A stretch of 64,000 bases of DNA from Bacteroidota bacterium (GTDB taxonomy: Bacteria > Bacteroidota > Bacteroidia > 2-12-FULL-35-15): assembly GCA_025963725.1 (NCBI GenBank), contig JAOQAE010000007.1, forward strand, positions 62,001 to 126,000. The letters run 5' to 3'. The number at the start of each line of letters is the position of its first letter. Position 1 is the first letter of the stretch. The notes below the pieces were generated by a model that did not search any database, was not told where the DNA came from, and worked only from the letters and a program-made list of their open reading frames with translations. Positions 24,554-34,504 of the stretch are shown one piece after another. A program made the position numbers and the translations under genes.

Positions 24554-26181
24554 TATACCTTCCGGATCTTTCTGAACCGCAGCAGCAGCGCATACAGCAG
24601 CATGGCAATGGAAATGCAAAGCGCGGCGCGTGCAATGTAATCGCCGTAGCGTGTGTAAAAGGTAAGCCCGTTATGCAAGGCGATCCGCTGGCTGATAACG
24701 GCAGGCACCCAATAGCCGGTGGCCTGCTGGATTTCCCCGGCAGGACTGATGAAGCAGGAAATGCCTGTATTTGCGGAGCGAACGATCCACCGGCGTGTTT
24801 CGATGGCGCGCAGGCGGCCGTATTTCAGATGCTGCTTATAGCCCGGGGTATCGCCCCACCAGCCGTCGTTGGTGATGATGGCGATGAAGTTTGCGCCATT
24901 TCTTACATACTCGCTCACATATTCGCCGTACACGCTTTCGTAACAAACCACGGGTGCAGCAGCGGCGCCGTTATCATCCGGCGAAACAAACACGGTACGC
25001 TCTTCCTGTGTTCCCAAGCCGCCGGTGGTGCCGCCAAGGTCGATCGCAATGCTTTCGAGGTGCTTGAAAATAAAGGGGAAAGGCATCTGCTCCACTCCCG
25101 GCACCAGCTTCGATTTGTGATACACCTGGATGCGGCCGGAATGATCTACCTGCAAGGCTGTATTGTAGGAATCATAATACGCATCCTCATTTGTGAATTT
25201 GCGGGCGGTAACGGAAAGCTCTTCTCCGGGCGCATACAGCTTGTTGGTGGAAGCGCCGGTAATGATCTTCAGCTTCGGATATTTCTGCAGAAAAATTCTC
25301 AGCATCTGGATGCTTCCGCTCTGCTCCATTTCACTCTCCCACATTTCCTCGGTAAGGGCTGTTTCAGGGAACACAAGGTAGTCGGTGAACTCATTCACCT
25401 TCTGCGAAGCGAGCTCCAGCATTTTCTGCAGCTGCCCTTCAAAAGGCGCATCAAATTTTTCGTTGTAGGGATCGATGTTCGGCTGCACCAGCACCACGCT
25501 GATGCCGCCTTTTTCAAACTTCCCCGCCAGCGCCCCTGCACACAGGGAAAGCAGCATGGGAACGCCCAAGGCCGAAGCAACCACCAGCGCATTGCGAAGG
25601 TGCATGCGTGTTGTTTTTTCCCTGAAGTTTTTTATAGATTCATACACAAGCACATTTACAAACAGGATCCAGAGGCTGCCGCCAAACACGCCTGTGTATT
25701 CATACCATTGTATGATCCCCGGCGCATCCGCAAGTCCGTTGCCAAGCGTGAGCCATGACCAGCTCAGCTCCCAGTTGGAATGAATAAACTCAAAGGAAAG
25801 CCAGAAGCAGATGAACAGCACAGCGCCCCATTGCGCGCCGATGCGTTTCTTGGCGCGGTGGAACAGCAGGAATGGAAGGCACATCAGCAAAGCATTGCAA
25901 AAGATCGCCAGCGCGGCGCCACCGAAAGACGCATTTTTCACCCACCAGGTGGTTAAGATATTCCATGTGAAGAAACCGAGGTAGGCAAAAAGGAAAAGTA
26001 AGCGCGGACTTAATGCATCCCGGTTGCTGAAAAAATGATCTTCCACCATCAGCAGCGGAACAAATGCAATGAACAGGAAAGGAAAAAAGCCCTGCGGGAA
26101 CCAGCCCAGCGAGAACAGCAGGCCGCTGAGAAGCGAAAGTAAAAGAAGCTGGTATTTTTTCAATGTGATTTTTTTTGTCAA
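24553..26181 (-). CDS. lnt: Apolipoprotein N-acyltransferase Lnt
   Basis: 542 residues, usual length. The first 215 residues are membrane helices. The nitrilase-type domain carries the triad: Glu273 in FPETALTEE, Lys358 in YHKSKLVPG and Cys413 in VVCYESVYGE. Lnt transfers the third acyl chain to the N-terminal cysteine of lipoproteins such as GldB. It starts 10 bases after the DUF6973-like gene and is probably co-transcribed from porV. Bacteroidota Lnt proteins of this kind are standard. Confidence 0.93.
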   Translation of the reverse strand: MTKKITLKKYQLLLLSLLSGLLFSLGWFPQGFFPFLFIAFVPLLMVEDHFFSNRDALSPRLLFLFAYLGFFTWNILTTWWVKNASFGGAALAIFCNALLMCLPFLLFHRAKKRIGAQWGAVLFICFWLSFEFIHSNWELSWSWLTLGNGLADAPGIIQWYEYTGVFGGSLWILFVNVLVYESIKNFREKTTRMHLRNALVVASALGVPMLLSLCAGALAGKFEKGGISVVLVQPNIDPYNEKFDAPFEGQLQKMLELASQKVNEFTDYLVFPETALTEEMWESEMEQSGSIQMLRIFLQKYPKLKIITGASTNKLYAPGEELSVTARKFTNEDAYYDSYNTALQVDHSGRIQVYHKSKLVPGVEQMPFPFIFKHLESIAIDLGGTTGGLGTQEERTVFVSPDDNGAAAAPVVCYESVYGEYVSEYVRNGANFIAIITNDGWWGDTPGYKQHLKYGRLRAIETRRWIVRSANTGISCFISPAGEIQQATGYWVPAVISQRIALHNGLTFYTRYGDYIARAALCISIAMLLYALLLRFRKIRKV

Positions 26182-26191
26182 AGATAAAATT

Positions 26192-26815
26192 TTACTCCTT
26201 ACTAAATGTGATGAGGCATTTCGGGATGTTCCATTTACCCTGCCATTCGTTCATATCGATAGGAGAATCATCACAACGCACATAATTCCCCTTTGCATCT
26301 TTTTTGATCGTATACAAGTACCCCGCCTCTGCTTTTTTCAGAAGCATTATCTTAATATTACCCAGCGGCGACACGGGATTTATACGCACTGCGCTAAGTC
26401 CCGCTTCATTGTTCTTTTTATCCATCAGGCAGCTTACGGAATCGGGCAGGATGCTATCCTCGAGCTCACGTTTTTTATACTGCAGGTAATTTCCTTTTTC
26501 ATGTGCCATTCCCAGCTTTTTCGCCTGTTTCCTGCCAATGCCGCAGCTAAGGGAGGCCATCCAGTAAGCATGCTTGAATGCATCCAGCTTTCCGCCGGCA
26601 ATATCAGTTCCGATGATCCCTGAGCTTTTTACCGTATCAACCACGGCCAGCACCTCCGCAGTGATCCGCATCGCTTTTTTTGCCCTGAAGGGATGCGCAA
26701 GCACCCAGCATTTTTCGGGGCGGGAAAGCTTTCTGAATTTATGAAGCGCGGATTGGGCAACCGAAGGCGCCGAAGAAAGAATAAAAATGAATATGCACAG
26801 CCGGATCTTCATCAC
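26192..26815 (-). CDS. Exported DUF6973-like protein
   Basis: 207 residues with a signal peptide (about 20 residues ending SVAQS). The body contains the pattern DAFKHAYWMASLSCGIG (about 73-89) followed by AKKLGMAHEKG, reminiscent of DUF6973 domains of unknown function that have conserved His/Tyr/Glu. Start overlaps the end of the PorU2-like gene by 4 bases (ATGA), showing tight coupling, and lnt follows after 10 bases. The His-rich core could be catalytic, but nothing is established. The domain label is from memory of the motif and needs a profile search. Confidence 0.55.
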   Translation of the reverse strand: MMKIRLCIFIFILSSAPSVAQSALHKFRKLSRPEKCWVLAHPFRAKKAMRITAEVLAVVDTVKSSGIIGTDIAGGKLDAFKHAYWMASLSCGIGRKQAKKLGMAHEKGNYLQYKKRELEDSILPDSVSCLMDKKNNEAGLSAVRINPVSPLGNIKIMLLKKAEAGYLYTIKKDAKGNYVRCDDSPIDMNEWQGKWNIPKCLITFSKE

Positions 26816-29800
26816 CTCATCAGGTACATTTTGCCCCAGCCTTTTTTGAAATACTGGTCGGCTGCGGTTTCCCTTTTTTCAATATCGCTTCCATTGATGC
26901 GTGTGATCACATGGTACAGGTACACGCCGTTCGCAAGCCGGTCGCCGAACTCATCCTTTCCATCCCAAGCAAACTCGGTGATGTTCCTGCCGATGTGGAT
27001 CGGGCCGAGCTCATCCTGGTAAATCTCGCGCACCACCTTACCTGTGATGGTCATGATCTGAATCTTAAAGTTGGTAGGCTCTTCGGAGCCGGTAAGCGTA
27101 AACACAAAGCGTGTGGAAGTGGAAAAGGGGTTCGGGTAATTCATCACTTCCGTGATGGTGGAGCGGTTCACCACTTCAAAATTTATTTTGTAATCGATCG
27201 CCCCCGACTGGTTATCGGATTTATCCTTCGCCTGCACCAGCAGCTGGTAAGTACCGTCCTCAAAGAGCACCGGCGTATAATTGATCCTGCAGCTGTTGTT
27301 GGGCAGCACTGCCGGGATGAAGCTCATCGTGCTTCCGAAATAGATGCGCTGTGCAATTGCTGCGGAAGGCTTTTTGATGAACACTTTAAAATCGTTGGTA
27401 TCGTTGAGCGCGAGGAACCTGTTCTCGTCCTTCAGCTGGATCAGCACGTTGGGCTTTGCGGAAACAATATCGTTATTGAGAATGTGCATGCCGTCGAAGG
27501 TAACATCCAGCAAGGGATTGGTGTGGTCCACATTGGTGCGGAACGGGATGCGCACAATGTTATTGAAGTGGTACTGTTCCAGCTGTGAACGGCTTTGTCC
27601 GACAGGGTTCACCTCCACCCACAGCGCGCTGTTCCCTTCATAGCCTGTTGTGTTCACACGAATGGTATCGATGAGCAGCTCGGAAGGATTGAATGGTTTT
27701 TTCTTAAGCTTTGATGGCAGCGGATGATTCTGCCTGTCATGGTCTTCTACCCAATAGGTCACCAGCAGGCTGTCCTGCGTGAACGGGTATTCGCTGATGT
27801 TCTGGATCGGCAGCCTGATGATGATGTTATCGCCTTCCTGCAACGTATCGTTCGCGAAACTATAGCCTACGGCAGGATTGATAGCCGCTTCGGGCACAGG
27901 CGTGTAGATCACCTGCCAGCGCTCCAGCTGCGGGGGCGTATGCAGGCTGTCGTCCTTCATGTAGGCAACAAGACGAATTTTAGGGTACGCCGCAACATTC
28001 ACCAATGCACCGAGGGCAGCCACATCGTGCGTGGCGCTGTCGAAATTCGCAAGCACCGTCTCATTGCCGGCCGCATCTATCCCGATAACGCGTACGTTAA
28101 TGCTATCCTGTGTTGTGAGCCCTTCCACCGTATGAAAATCCCAGGAGAGGGAATCCCAGCTTGCCGCAGGGCCGATCACTGGAGAAGAAACAGATCCTTC
28201 ATTCCAGTTGGTGCTGAATGTTGTATTCAATACAGGAACTGAGCTGAAGGAAGTTCCCTGGATCTCGGTGGCAGTGCCGGGAACGGGTGTTGAATTTTTC
28301 ACACCCCAGATAATATACGGCAGCGAATCGGGCAGCGCGTTCATATCCGCAGCGCCTATTTTCTGAAAAGCATTGTTCAGCGTTGCATTGTAGGAGCCGA
28401 AACGCGGATGCCCTTCGCTGTAGCCCAGCACGAGAAATCCATCGGGCAGGTTATTCAGGAATGTCGCCATTGTATCCTGCCACATGGTATTGGTATCAAA
28501 GAACTCGATGGCATCCCAGGTAGCATTCGCGCAATGATAATCGTAGTACGTTCCGGAGAGCGTTCCCGTGATCTGCGAGCTTTGCAGGGGAATGCCGGTA
28601 ACAGGATTGATCGCTACGAAGGTAAATCCTGAGCCCGGATCGAGGCAGGTATACACGCTGCGGACATAGCCGTCGAACTTATACGTGATGTTCTCAATGG
28701 AGGTATACGGATAGATTCCCGTGGAGCAGAACAGGCTTACAAGGTCGTTCTGGAAATCGAACCTGCGCTGCGCCCTGTTGAGCTTTACAAACTGGAAGCC
28801 GTCGTTCTTGAACTGGAAGAGATGCGCCTGCTCCCAGCCTCTTTTGCCTGCAATGTACTGGAAAGAGCTTTCTCTCCAGTTGAAGCCGGTTGTATCCACC
28901 GAATCGGGGCTCACACGCCAATAATACACAGTACGGTTTGAAAGTGAAAGCGGTGGCCGCCAGCTGAGCACGCCGCCGCCGGATGTAATGACCGTATCGG
29001 CAAGCGGACTAATGAACGTATCGGTGGTGTCCACCTGGAACCTGTAATTCTTCACTGCCGCGAAGGGGTTGGCTGTAGAGGCTTTCAGCGTTACCACATT
29101 ACCGGGCACTATCGCAAACTCATAGGGATATACCGGCACAATATCGCCGCCGCTGATGAGCAGGTCGATCGCGGTGGTGCTGTTGTTACCTTCATTGAGC
29201 TCATCCACATTGCTGAACCAGTCGAGGCTTACAATGATCTTGTTGAGGCCTGTGCCATTCACAAAATCGAAAGGCACTTTAAATGAAATGGTGTCTTTAA
29301 ATTTCGGCGCTTTGATGTGCACAAGGTAGCGGAGGCTGTCGCCATTCGGCAGGATGCGGATCAGCTGGTCTACGATCGAATCGTTCACGGCCATCCCGAT
29401 ATTTTTTCTTACAGCATACACGGTGAATGAATCAAGGTCTGTGGTAAGGTCGAAATACACATCGCTGTTCGTAATGGTGTAATCCGGCTTACCGAACATG
29501 TGCAGCTTCAATGCAGGATCGCCCTGCAGGTTCATCTCGTAGCAGGTCTGGCGCAGCAGCGAATCCACCTGTGTAAGCGCTGTGGGCTCTATGGCTGCAA
29601 TGGTTCTCTGGATGGAGCTTCCCACGCTTTTATTGTAATTTGTCCTTGCGATCTGCGTATAAAATTCGGTGGAGAAATAATTCAGCGCAAAGGGAACGCC
29701 AAGCCCGACGGAGCCCAGATAACCGATCACGCCATTGTTGTTGAGGAAGGTGTAGGTTTCGCTGGAGCTCGGACTGTCGGAATGAAAATCGCCGGCATAG

Positions 29801-31830
29801 CAGGAGTTCGCAAGCAGGAAGGGGTAGCGCCCGGGAGCCGGACTGTAGGTGCTCCAATCGTCGATGCTCTGGTCGAAGCCGCTGCCGGAAGCATGCCCGA
29901 AAAAGGTCATTAAGGTAACGCCGTTATTGATAAGGTCGCGAAGCGTATCGGAGGAGTTGATCGTAATGGGCGCCGTTGTATTCTTGAAAAACTCTTTGAT
30001 CACCGTACCTCCGAAATTCACATCCTGGATAATGTTCTTATAATTATTCAGGAAGCTTTTGAAGGAGATCTGTTCGGCAAGCGTTGTTCCCCCGCCAAAA
30101 TGCAATACATACTTCATCCATTCTTCGGGCATTGTCAGCGCTTCATACTGCACCATCTTGTTCTTATACATGAACACACCGGCATCGTCCTTTGCGGAAA
30201 GGCGTCCGGTTGGAATGGCGGGTGCAAGGTTTGTCCCGTTCAGGCCTGCTGTGAGCAGGTTATCGCTGGAAGGATAGCCGAAGGATGGAACAAGGCATGC
30301 CGCATAATTTGCAGGATCCTGTCTGCAATAGTTCAGGTGAATGGATTTCCCGAGCAGGAACAGGTTATGCGGCGGCGTTGGAAATACATCGAGCAGGTAA
30401 TCCGCAAAGCCACGGATGGCAAGCGGACTTTTTACAATTCCAAATGCGAACTGGTCGTAGAGCTCATCCACATCGGCCAACAGCACGCTGTGCATTCCGC
30501 CGGAAGCCGAGCTGCGGTAATTCCCGTAATCTGCCGCAGAAACCATCAGCGCCTTATGGCTTACGATCACAAATGCAGAATCAAGCGCCAGCGCGCCATA
30601 ATTTGTAAACTGTGCCGAAGGTGTTACAGGCTGCAGGGAAGCAACGCTCATGATGTTTGCATCGGAAGTGATGTAACATTTTTTTTCTGCGCCGCTGTTC
30701 GGTACAAGCGCACGGTAATTCGCAGCCGATTGCACAACATCGATCCTCTTTCCATTGCTGAGATCGTACAGGTGCACTGTTCCGCCCGCGCTGAAATTGC
30801 TGAGGTCGAGATAAGATTTGGCAGAAAGGGAATTGTCGGGAAGAAAGATGCTGAAGCTGCTTTTTCCTTCGAGGTCGGCCGTATGCGGGTACTTCACATA
30901 AATATAAGAAACTGCGGTGCGGTTGGAGCTGAAGCCCGGATCGGCAATGCTTGAGAATTTAAAATCGGTGTAGGTGTTCCCGAGCGAATCCACCGGGAGC
31001 GACCGGATAAACATGCTGGCCGCATAGCCGTAGAAAGCAGTATCCTTCATGGTGCGGTAAGAGCCGGAGCTGCCTTTGTATTCTATCAGCAGGTGATGAT
31101 CGGGGTTTGGCAGCAGGTGCACATCCTTTGAAGCGCCTACAGCTACTGTGCGGATAACAGCGTTGGGCCCGCCCAGGTACCTGTTGGAAGTATTCACAAG
31201 GCCTGTGTACTGATTGTTACCTCCAAGGTCGATGGTATTGTAATCGAACCAGCCTTCAGCTTTTGTATAGCGCGCGTCGGTACCGCCAACATTATCGGTT
31301 TCGCCTGCATAATAATCCGTGTGAAAATCGTGGATCTCTTCCTTGAAAAAATAATTTACCGCCGGTCCGTATGCGCTGAATGCAGTATCGCTTTCGGGGA
31401 TCATGCGGCTGCCTGCAAGGGCATTGTTCCAGGTAAGGTAATAAACGGCGGTATCGTTTACGAGGCTGTAATACGGGTTGGGAATAAATGCGCTGTTTCT
31501 GTACAGCATGGCATCCAGTGTTCCATCATTTTTTTCTGCATAGAACTCGATGTAATCGCCGGCGTTGAGCACATTGTCGGCCTCGCCGCTGATGTAGATC
31601 TTCTGCTCCGTGCCCTTATTGAACAGCTGGAAATGATGTGGATCGATGGCGCTGAGATCGATCCCGGCTGCGGCAAGCGTGGCTGAGTCGATGCGGTAAA
31701 CGCCGTTCTGCGTGATCTTTATTTTGTAATACTGCTGGGTGTAGCTGATCCATTCATTCCCATAAGGCTGGGCCCTTACGCTAATAAACACAAATAATAA
31801 GATGCAAATCGCGAGTAGGCGTTTTATCAT
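26812..31830 (-). CDS. porU2: T9SS sortase-like protein, long PorU2-type (family C25 peptidase)
   Basis: 1672 residues: signal peptide (about 1-20, ending SVRAQ), a beta-rich N-terminal region (to about 415), the C25 cysteine peptidase domain (about 420-800) with His646 in MTFFGHASG and Cys677 in LLANSCYAGDF, then long beta-sandwich regions including CARDB-like VDELNEGNNS (about 880), and a C-terminal FlgD-like domain (about 1580-1672) with NYPNPFSTSTRFVF and DGKDEFGDRLANGVY. PorU cleaves cargo CTDs and joins them to A-LPS. Canonical PorU is about 1100-1300 residues; this fits the longer PorU2 class. It starts 20 bases after porV. Confidence 0.8.
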   Translation of the reverse strand: MIKRLLAICILLFVFISVRAQPYGNEWISYTQQYYKIKITQNGVYRIDSATLAAAGIDLSAIDPHHFQLFNKGTEQKIYISGEADNVLNAGDYIEFYAEKNDGTLDAMLYRNSAFIPNPYYSLVNDTAVYYLTWNNALAGSRMIPESDTAFSAYGPAVNYFFKEEIHDFHTDYYAGETDNVGGTDARYTKAEGWFDYNTIDLGGNNQYTGLVNTSNRYLGGPNAVIRTVAVGASKDVHLLPNPDHHLLIEYKGSSGSYRTMKDTAFYGYAASMFIRSLPVDSLGNTYTDFKFSSIADPGFSSNRTAVSYIYVKYPHTADLEGKSSFSIFLPDNSLSAKSYLDLSNFSAGGTVHLYDLSNGKRIDVVQSAANYRALVPNSGAEKKCYITSDANIMSVASLQPVTPSAQFTNYGALALDSAFVIVSHKALMVSAADYGNYRSSASGGMHSVLLADVDELYDQFAFGIVKSPLAIRGFADYLLDVFPTPPHNLFLLGKSIHLNYCRQDPANYAACLVPSFGYPSSDNLLTAGLNGTNLAPAIPTGRLSAKDDAGVFMYKNKMVQYEALTMPEEWMKYVLHFGGGTTLAEQISFKSFLNNYKNIIQDVNFGGTVIKEFFKNTTAPITINSSDTLRDLINNGVTLMTFFGHASGSGFDQSIDDWSTYSPAPGRYPFLLANSCYAGDFHSDSPSSSETYTFLNNNGVIGYLGSVGLGVPFALNYFSTEFYTQIARTNYNKSVGSSIQRTIAAIEPTALTQVDSLLRQTCYEMNLQGDPALKLHMFGKPDYTITNSDVYFDLTTDLDSFTVYAVRKNIGMAVNDSIVDQLIRILPNGDSLRYLVHIKAPKFKDTISFKVPFDFVNGTGLNKIIVSLDWFSNVDELNEGNNSTTAIDLLISGGDIVPVYPYEFAIVPGNVVTLKASTANPFAAVKNYRFQVDTTDTFISPLADTVITSGGGVLSWRPPLSLSNRTVYYWRVSPDSVDTTGFNWRESSFQYIAGKRGWEQAHLFQFKNDGFQFVKLNRAQRRFDFQNDLVSLFCSTGIYPYTSIENITYKFDGYVRSVYTCLDPGSGFTFVAINPVTGIPLQSSQITGTLSGTYYDYHCANATWDAIEFFDTNTMWQDTMATFLNNLPDGFLVLGYSEGHPRFGSYNATLNNAFQKIGAADMNALPDSLPYIIWGVKNSTPVPGTATEIQGTSFSSVPVLNTTFSTNWNEGSVSSPVIGPAASWDSLSWDFHTVEGLTTQDSINVRVIGIDAAGNETVLANFDSATHDVAALGALVNVAAYPKIRLVAYMKDDSLHTPPQLERWQVIYTPVPEAAINPAVGYSFANDTLQEGDNIIIRLPIQNISEYPFTQDSLLVTYWVEDHDRQNHPLPSKLKKKPFNPSELLIDTIRVNTTGYEGNSALWVEVNPVGQSRSQLEQYHFNNIVRIPFRTNVDHTNPLLDVTFDGMHILNNDIVSAKPNVLIQLKDENRFLALNDTNDFKVFIKKPSAAIAQRIYFGSTMSFIPAVLPNNSCRINYTPVLFEDGTYQLLVQAKDKSDNQSGAIDYKINFEVVNRSTITEVMNYPNPFSTSTRFVFTLTGSEEPTNFKIQIMTITGKVVREIYQDELGPIHIGRNITEFAWDGKDEFGDRLANGVYLYHVITRINGSDIEKRETAADQYFKKGWGKMYLMR

Positions 31831-31850
31831 TTATGAATGTTGGATTCCCA

Positions 31851-32936
31851 TTATGATTTTGGCTTTTTCCTGTTGATGTCGATCTTCAGTGAAAAAACAT
31901 TTGAGTAAAGTGCAACCGACTGATCGCCAATGTCTGTTAAAGCATAGTCGATGTACACTGATTTTATGCGGATCCCCACGCCGATGTTCGGCTGGAATGT
32001 CCTTATTTTTTTGCCGTCGGGATCGGTATAGCTTTGTATATTCCCGAAGCCTCCGCGCAGGAAGATCATGTTCATGTAACCTGCTTCCAGCCCGATATGC
32101 GGGTCCATGCTGATGGCTTTGCTTTTGATCAGCACATTCCGTTTTCCATCAAAGGTGTTATCGAGGTCAAACTCTGCAAGCAGGCTAATCTTCTTAGTAA
32201 TATCAAACTGGCGTGCCACCCCGAGGATGAGCTTCGGAAGGGTGATCTCCACTCCGTTCTCCGGGATCTCATTCCCTGTTTGCAGGAACACGGCCTTTGT
32301 TTCATCGGAAAGGTTATAGCTCCAGGCGTTGAAGGTAGAAGTTACATCGCGCGCCATTGCCGCGAATTTCCATTTTTTATAATCGTATTGTGCGCCTGCA
32401 TCCAGACCAAAGCCCCAGGCGCCGGCGAAATCGCCCACTTTCCTGCGGATGATCTTTACGTTTCCGCCTACATGCAGGCCGGGAAATTTCAGGTCCTTCG
32501 CGTAGGAAACGAGGAAACCCCAGTCTACAGCGGAAAATGTTGTGATACGGTCGTAATCCACATTTCCGTTCGCATCAATAAGCTCGGTGGTATTCGGGAT
32601 ATCATCCACACCAAAGCGGATGAGGCTGACGCCAAGCACGCTGGAGCTATCGAGCCGCGTGGCAAAGGCGCCGTAATCGTATTTTGCAATGCCGGCGAAG
32701 TATTCGCTGTGCATCAATGCCACCTGGTGCTGGTTGCCGATTCCGTGAAGTCCGGCCGGGTTCCAGTAGCCTGCGGTTACGTCGTTCACGGAAGTGATGT
32801 ATGCATTGGACATCCCCAAAGCCCTTGCCCCTACTCCAATATTCAGAAATTCGTTACTGTATTTGGGCGCCTGCGCAAAAGCAGAGATACCCAGGCCGAA
32901 AACGGCCAGTGAAGCAGTGATAAAGTTCTTATTCAT
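31851..32936 (-). CDS. porV: T9SS outer-membrane protein PorV
   Basis: 361 residues with a signal peptide (to about GISAFAQ, 22) and the FadL-like start NIGVGARALGMSNAYIT, followed by NPAGL, features of the PorV/PorQ family. PorV shuttles cargo from the translocon to the PorU sortase at the outer membrane. It is directly upstream of the PorU2-like gene, as in T9SS organisms where porU and porV are paired, and is the first gene of the run with a well-formed promoter. PorQ is the alternative but is less likely given the neighbour. Confidence 0.86.
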   Translation of the reverse strand: MNKNFITASLAVFGLGISAFAQAPKYSNEFLNIGVGARALGMSNAYITSVNDVTAGYWNPAGLHGIGNQHQVALMHSEYFAGIAKYDYGAFATRLDSSSVLGVSLIRFGVDDIPNTTELIDANGNVDYDRITTFSAVDWGFLVSYAKDLKFPGLHVGGNVKIIRRKVGDFAGAWGFGLDAGAQYDYKKWKFAAMARDVTSTFNAWSYNLSDETKAVFLQTGNEIPENGVEITLPKLILGVARQFDITKKISLLAEFDLDNTFDGKRNVLIKSKAISMDPHIGLEAGYMNMIFLRGGFGNIQSYTDPDGKKIRTFQPNIGVGIRIKSVYIDYALTDIGDQSVALYSNVFSLKIDINRKKPKS

Positions 32937-32945
32937 AATTGGTTA

Positions 32946-32977
32946 TAAAATTAAACTAATTTGGACTTAAATGCAAA
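32946..32977 (-). promoter_or_regulatory. Promoter of the porV-porU2 operon
   Basis: Minus strand TTTG (32977-32974), a 20-base spacer, then TAATTTTA (32953-32946), matching the Bacteroidetes TTTG-N19-21-TAnnTTTG pattern except for the last base. The ATG at 32936 follows within 10 bases, so the leader is very short or absent. Confidence 0.5.
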
Positions 32978-33049
32978 CCTTTAGCCAACGGATTTAAGCG
33001 GATTTTATTGCCGCTGCAGCAAGATTTACCGCCTTTTTATGGGAAAGGC

Positions 33050-33673
33050 CTATTCCACATCCTTCCTGACAATGATCACAAATTCGTATTTGGGATAATC
33101 GTGGAGGAGGGAAACGTATTTTGAGAAGTGCTTTTTACAGTAATCAAAGAGGAAGGCGGGATCGGGATAATACAGGTGATCCTTCATCAGGTGTGCATCG
33201 GAATAGCTGGTAAGGCTGTTGAAGGCAAAGCCTTTTTTGCTGACCGCATTTATTTTCTGAAGCGTTTGCAGGGTATGCTCCTGCCATTCGGCTGTGGGAA
33301 TGTCGAGCTTGATGCTGAAGATCCCGCAGGCGATCACATAATCGTACAGCGCGTTTTCGGGCAAGCGGCCGATCCACTCCGCATTTTCGGCAGCATGCAG
33401 CTTTTTAGCATGCGAGAGCATTTCTTCTGAAATATCAAATCCGGTGTAACGTGTTTTCAATTGGTGCTCTTTGAGGAAATCATACAGCGCGCCGTAGCCG
33501 CAGCCATAATCGAGCAGGGAAGGATCTTCCGCCGTAATCAGCCTGCTTAGCTGCCCGAAGCTGATCTGCTGCGCCTGCAGCGAACCCCAGTCGGCGCCTT
33601 TGTAGCCCGGGCCATGCAATTTCAGTTTTTCGGAATAATAGCCGTTGAGCAGCTTTTGAATCTGTTCGTTCAT
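33050..33673 (-). CDS. SAM-dependent methyltransferase
   Basis: 207 residues with class I motif LLDYGCGYGALYDFL (about 55-69) and a following acidic YTGFDISEEM. No signal peptide or membrane helix. It overlaps the WbqC stop by one base (TGATG). In this setting it may methylate a sugar of a surface glycan, or a WbqC-linked product; the substrate is not readable. No terminator is seen before the porV leader. Confidence 0.8.
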   Translation of the reverse strand: MNEQIQKLLNGYYSEKLKLHGPGYKGADWGSLQAQQISFGQLSRLITAEDPSLLDYGCGYGALYDFLKEHQLKTRYTGFDISEEMLSHAKKLHAAENAEWIGRLPENALYDYVIACGIFSIKLDIPTAEWQEHTLQTLQKINAVSKKGFAFNSLTSYSDAHLMKDHLYYPDPAFLFDYCKKHFSKYVSLLHDYPKYEFVIIVRKDVE

Positions 33674-34404
33674 CAGCTGAGAATGAGTTCGGGAATATCC
33701 TGCGATACAAGCTCAGCATGACCGGGCTTTAAATACAGTGCGGCATCCGGGCCCGTGTTAAAGATGAGGTCGAGCACGGAAAGCTCTGCGCTTAGCACTC
33801 CCTGCCGCCGCGGATAAGGCTTGTAAGCTGAATAATCGAAATAGTGAATGTTCACCCCCTGGCTCCTGAAGAGCTCTTCATCGAGATAGTTCTTTGCTGC
33901 GGGGCCTGAATAATAATCGGTGGCGCCGGCTTTTTTGCAGATCGCAAGAAGTCGCTCCGAGCGGTTTCCAGGGGGCAGATCGGGCGAGAACGTGATCTTT
34001 GTTTTTATTTCCAGTATAAAGCAGATGAGCTCGATGAAATCATAATTTACTTCCCTGAGCTGCGTGTATTCCTTCCCGAGGTAAAGCGCTTTGAAAAGCG
34101 GCGCGTATGTTTTGAACCATGGGCTTTTAGCGTAGTTGGTCTGCAGTGTTTTCCAGTGGTTGCGCGCCCAGCTGCTGTCGCTGATCCTTGCCTCCGAAAT
34201 TTTCTGGTGGAACCTGTTCTTTACTTCTACCGGGATGCTGAGCCAGAGATCACCGGCAGGTGTTGTGATCCTGTTCCTGTTCCTCCAGTCGCGGCGGGTA
34301 TACTGCACTTCGTCGTATACAATGAACTCATCCACGGAGCTGATCGCATGAAAATATCCCCGCCAGGGAATGTAATTCGACTGTGAGATAAATACCTTTT
34401 TCAT
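33673..34404 (-). CDS. WbqC-family protein
   Basis: Start taken at the Met of MKKVFISQSNYIPWRGYF (34404), because that N-terminus is the family signature; longer frames lack it. 243 residues. Other marks are YDEVQYTRRDWRNRNRI and a C-terminal SVLDLIFNTG. WbqC-like proteins occur in O-antigen and nucleotide-sugar clusters, with function not proven. Downstream methyltransferase is translationally coupled. The role is inferred as surface-glycan or amino-sugar modification. Confidence 0.85.
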   Translation of the reverse strand: MKKVFISQSNYIPWRGYFHAISSVDEFIVYDEVQYTRRDWRNRNRITTPAGDLWLSIPVEVKNRFHQKISEARISDSSWARNHWKTLQTNYAKSPWFKTYAPLFKALYLGKEYTQLREVNYDFIELICFILEIKTKITFSPDLPPGNRSERLLAICKKAGATDYYSGPAAKNYLDEELFRSQGVNIHYFDYSAYKPYPRRQGVLSAELSVLDLIFNTGPDAALYLKPGHAELVSQDIPELILS

Positions 34405-34504
34405 TGCCTTGATTACAGGGGATTCAGTACATTTACAGCAGTGCTGCCGCACTAACAAATTTACTAAAGAAATTCAAACCATTCAATAATTCAGCATAAA
34501 TCTG

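Noticed and set aside
24070-25758. A long plus-strand open frame (562 codons) opposite lpd and lnt
   Set aside because: It spans two well-defined minus-strand genes and the gap between them, lacks any recognisable domain, and is His/Cys/Arg-rich as expected for antisense of GC-rich codons.
30100-30954. Plus-strand open frame inside the PorU2 gene
   Set aside because: Antisense shadow; composition unlike a real protein and no homologous motif.
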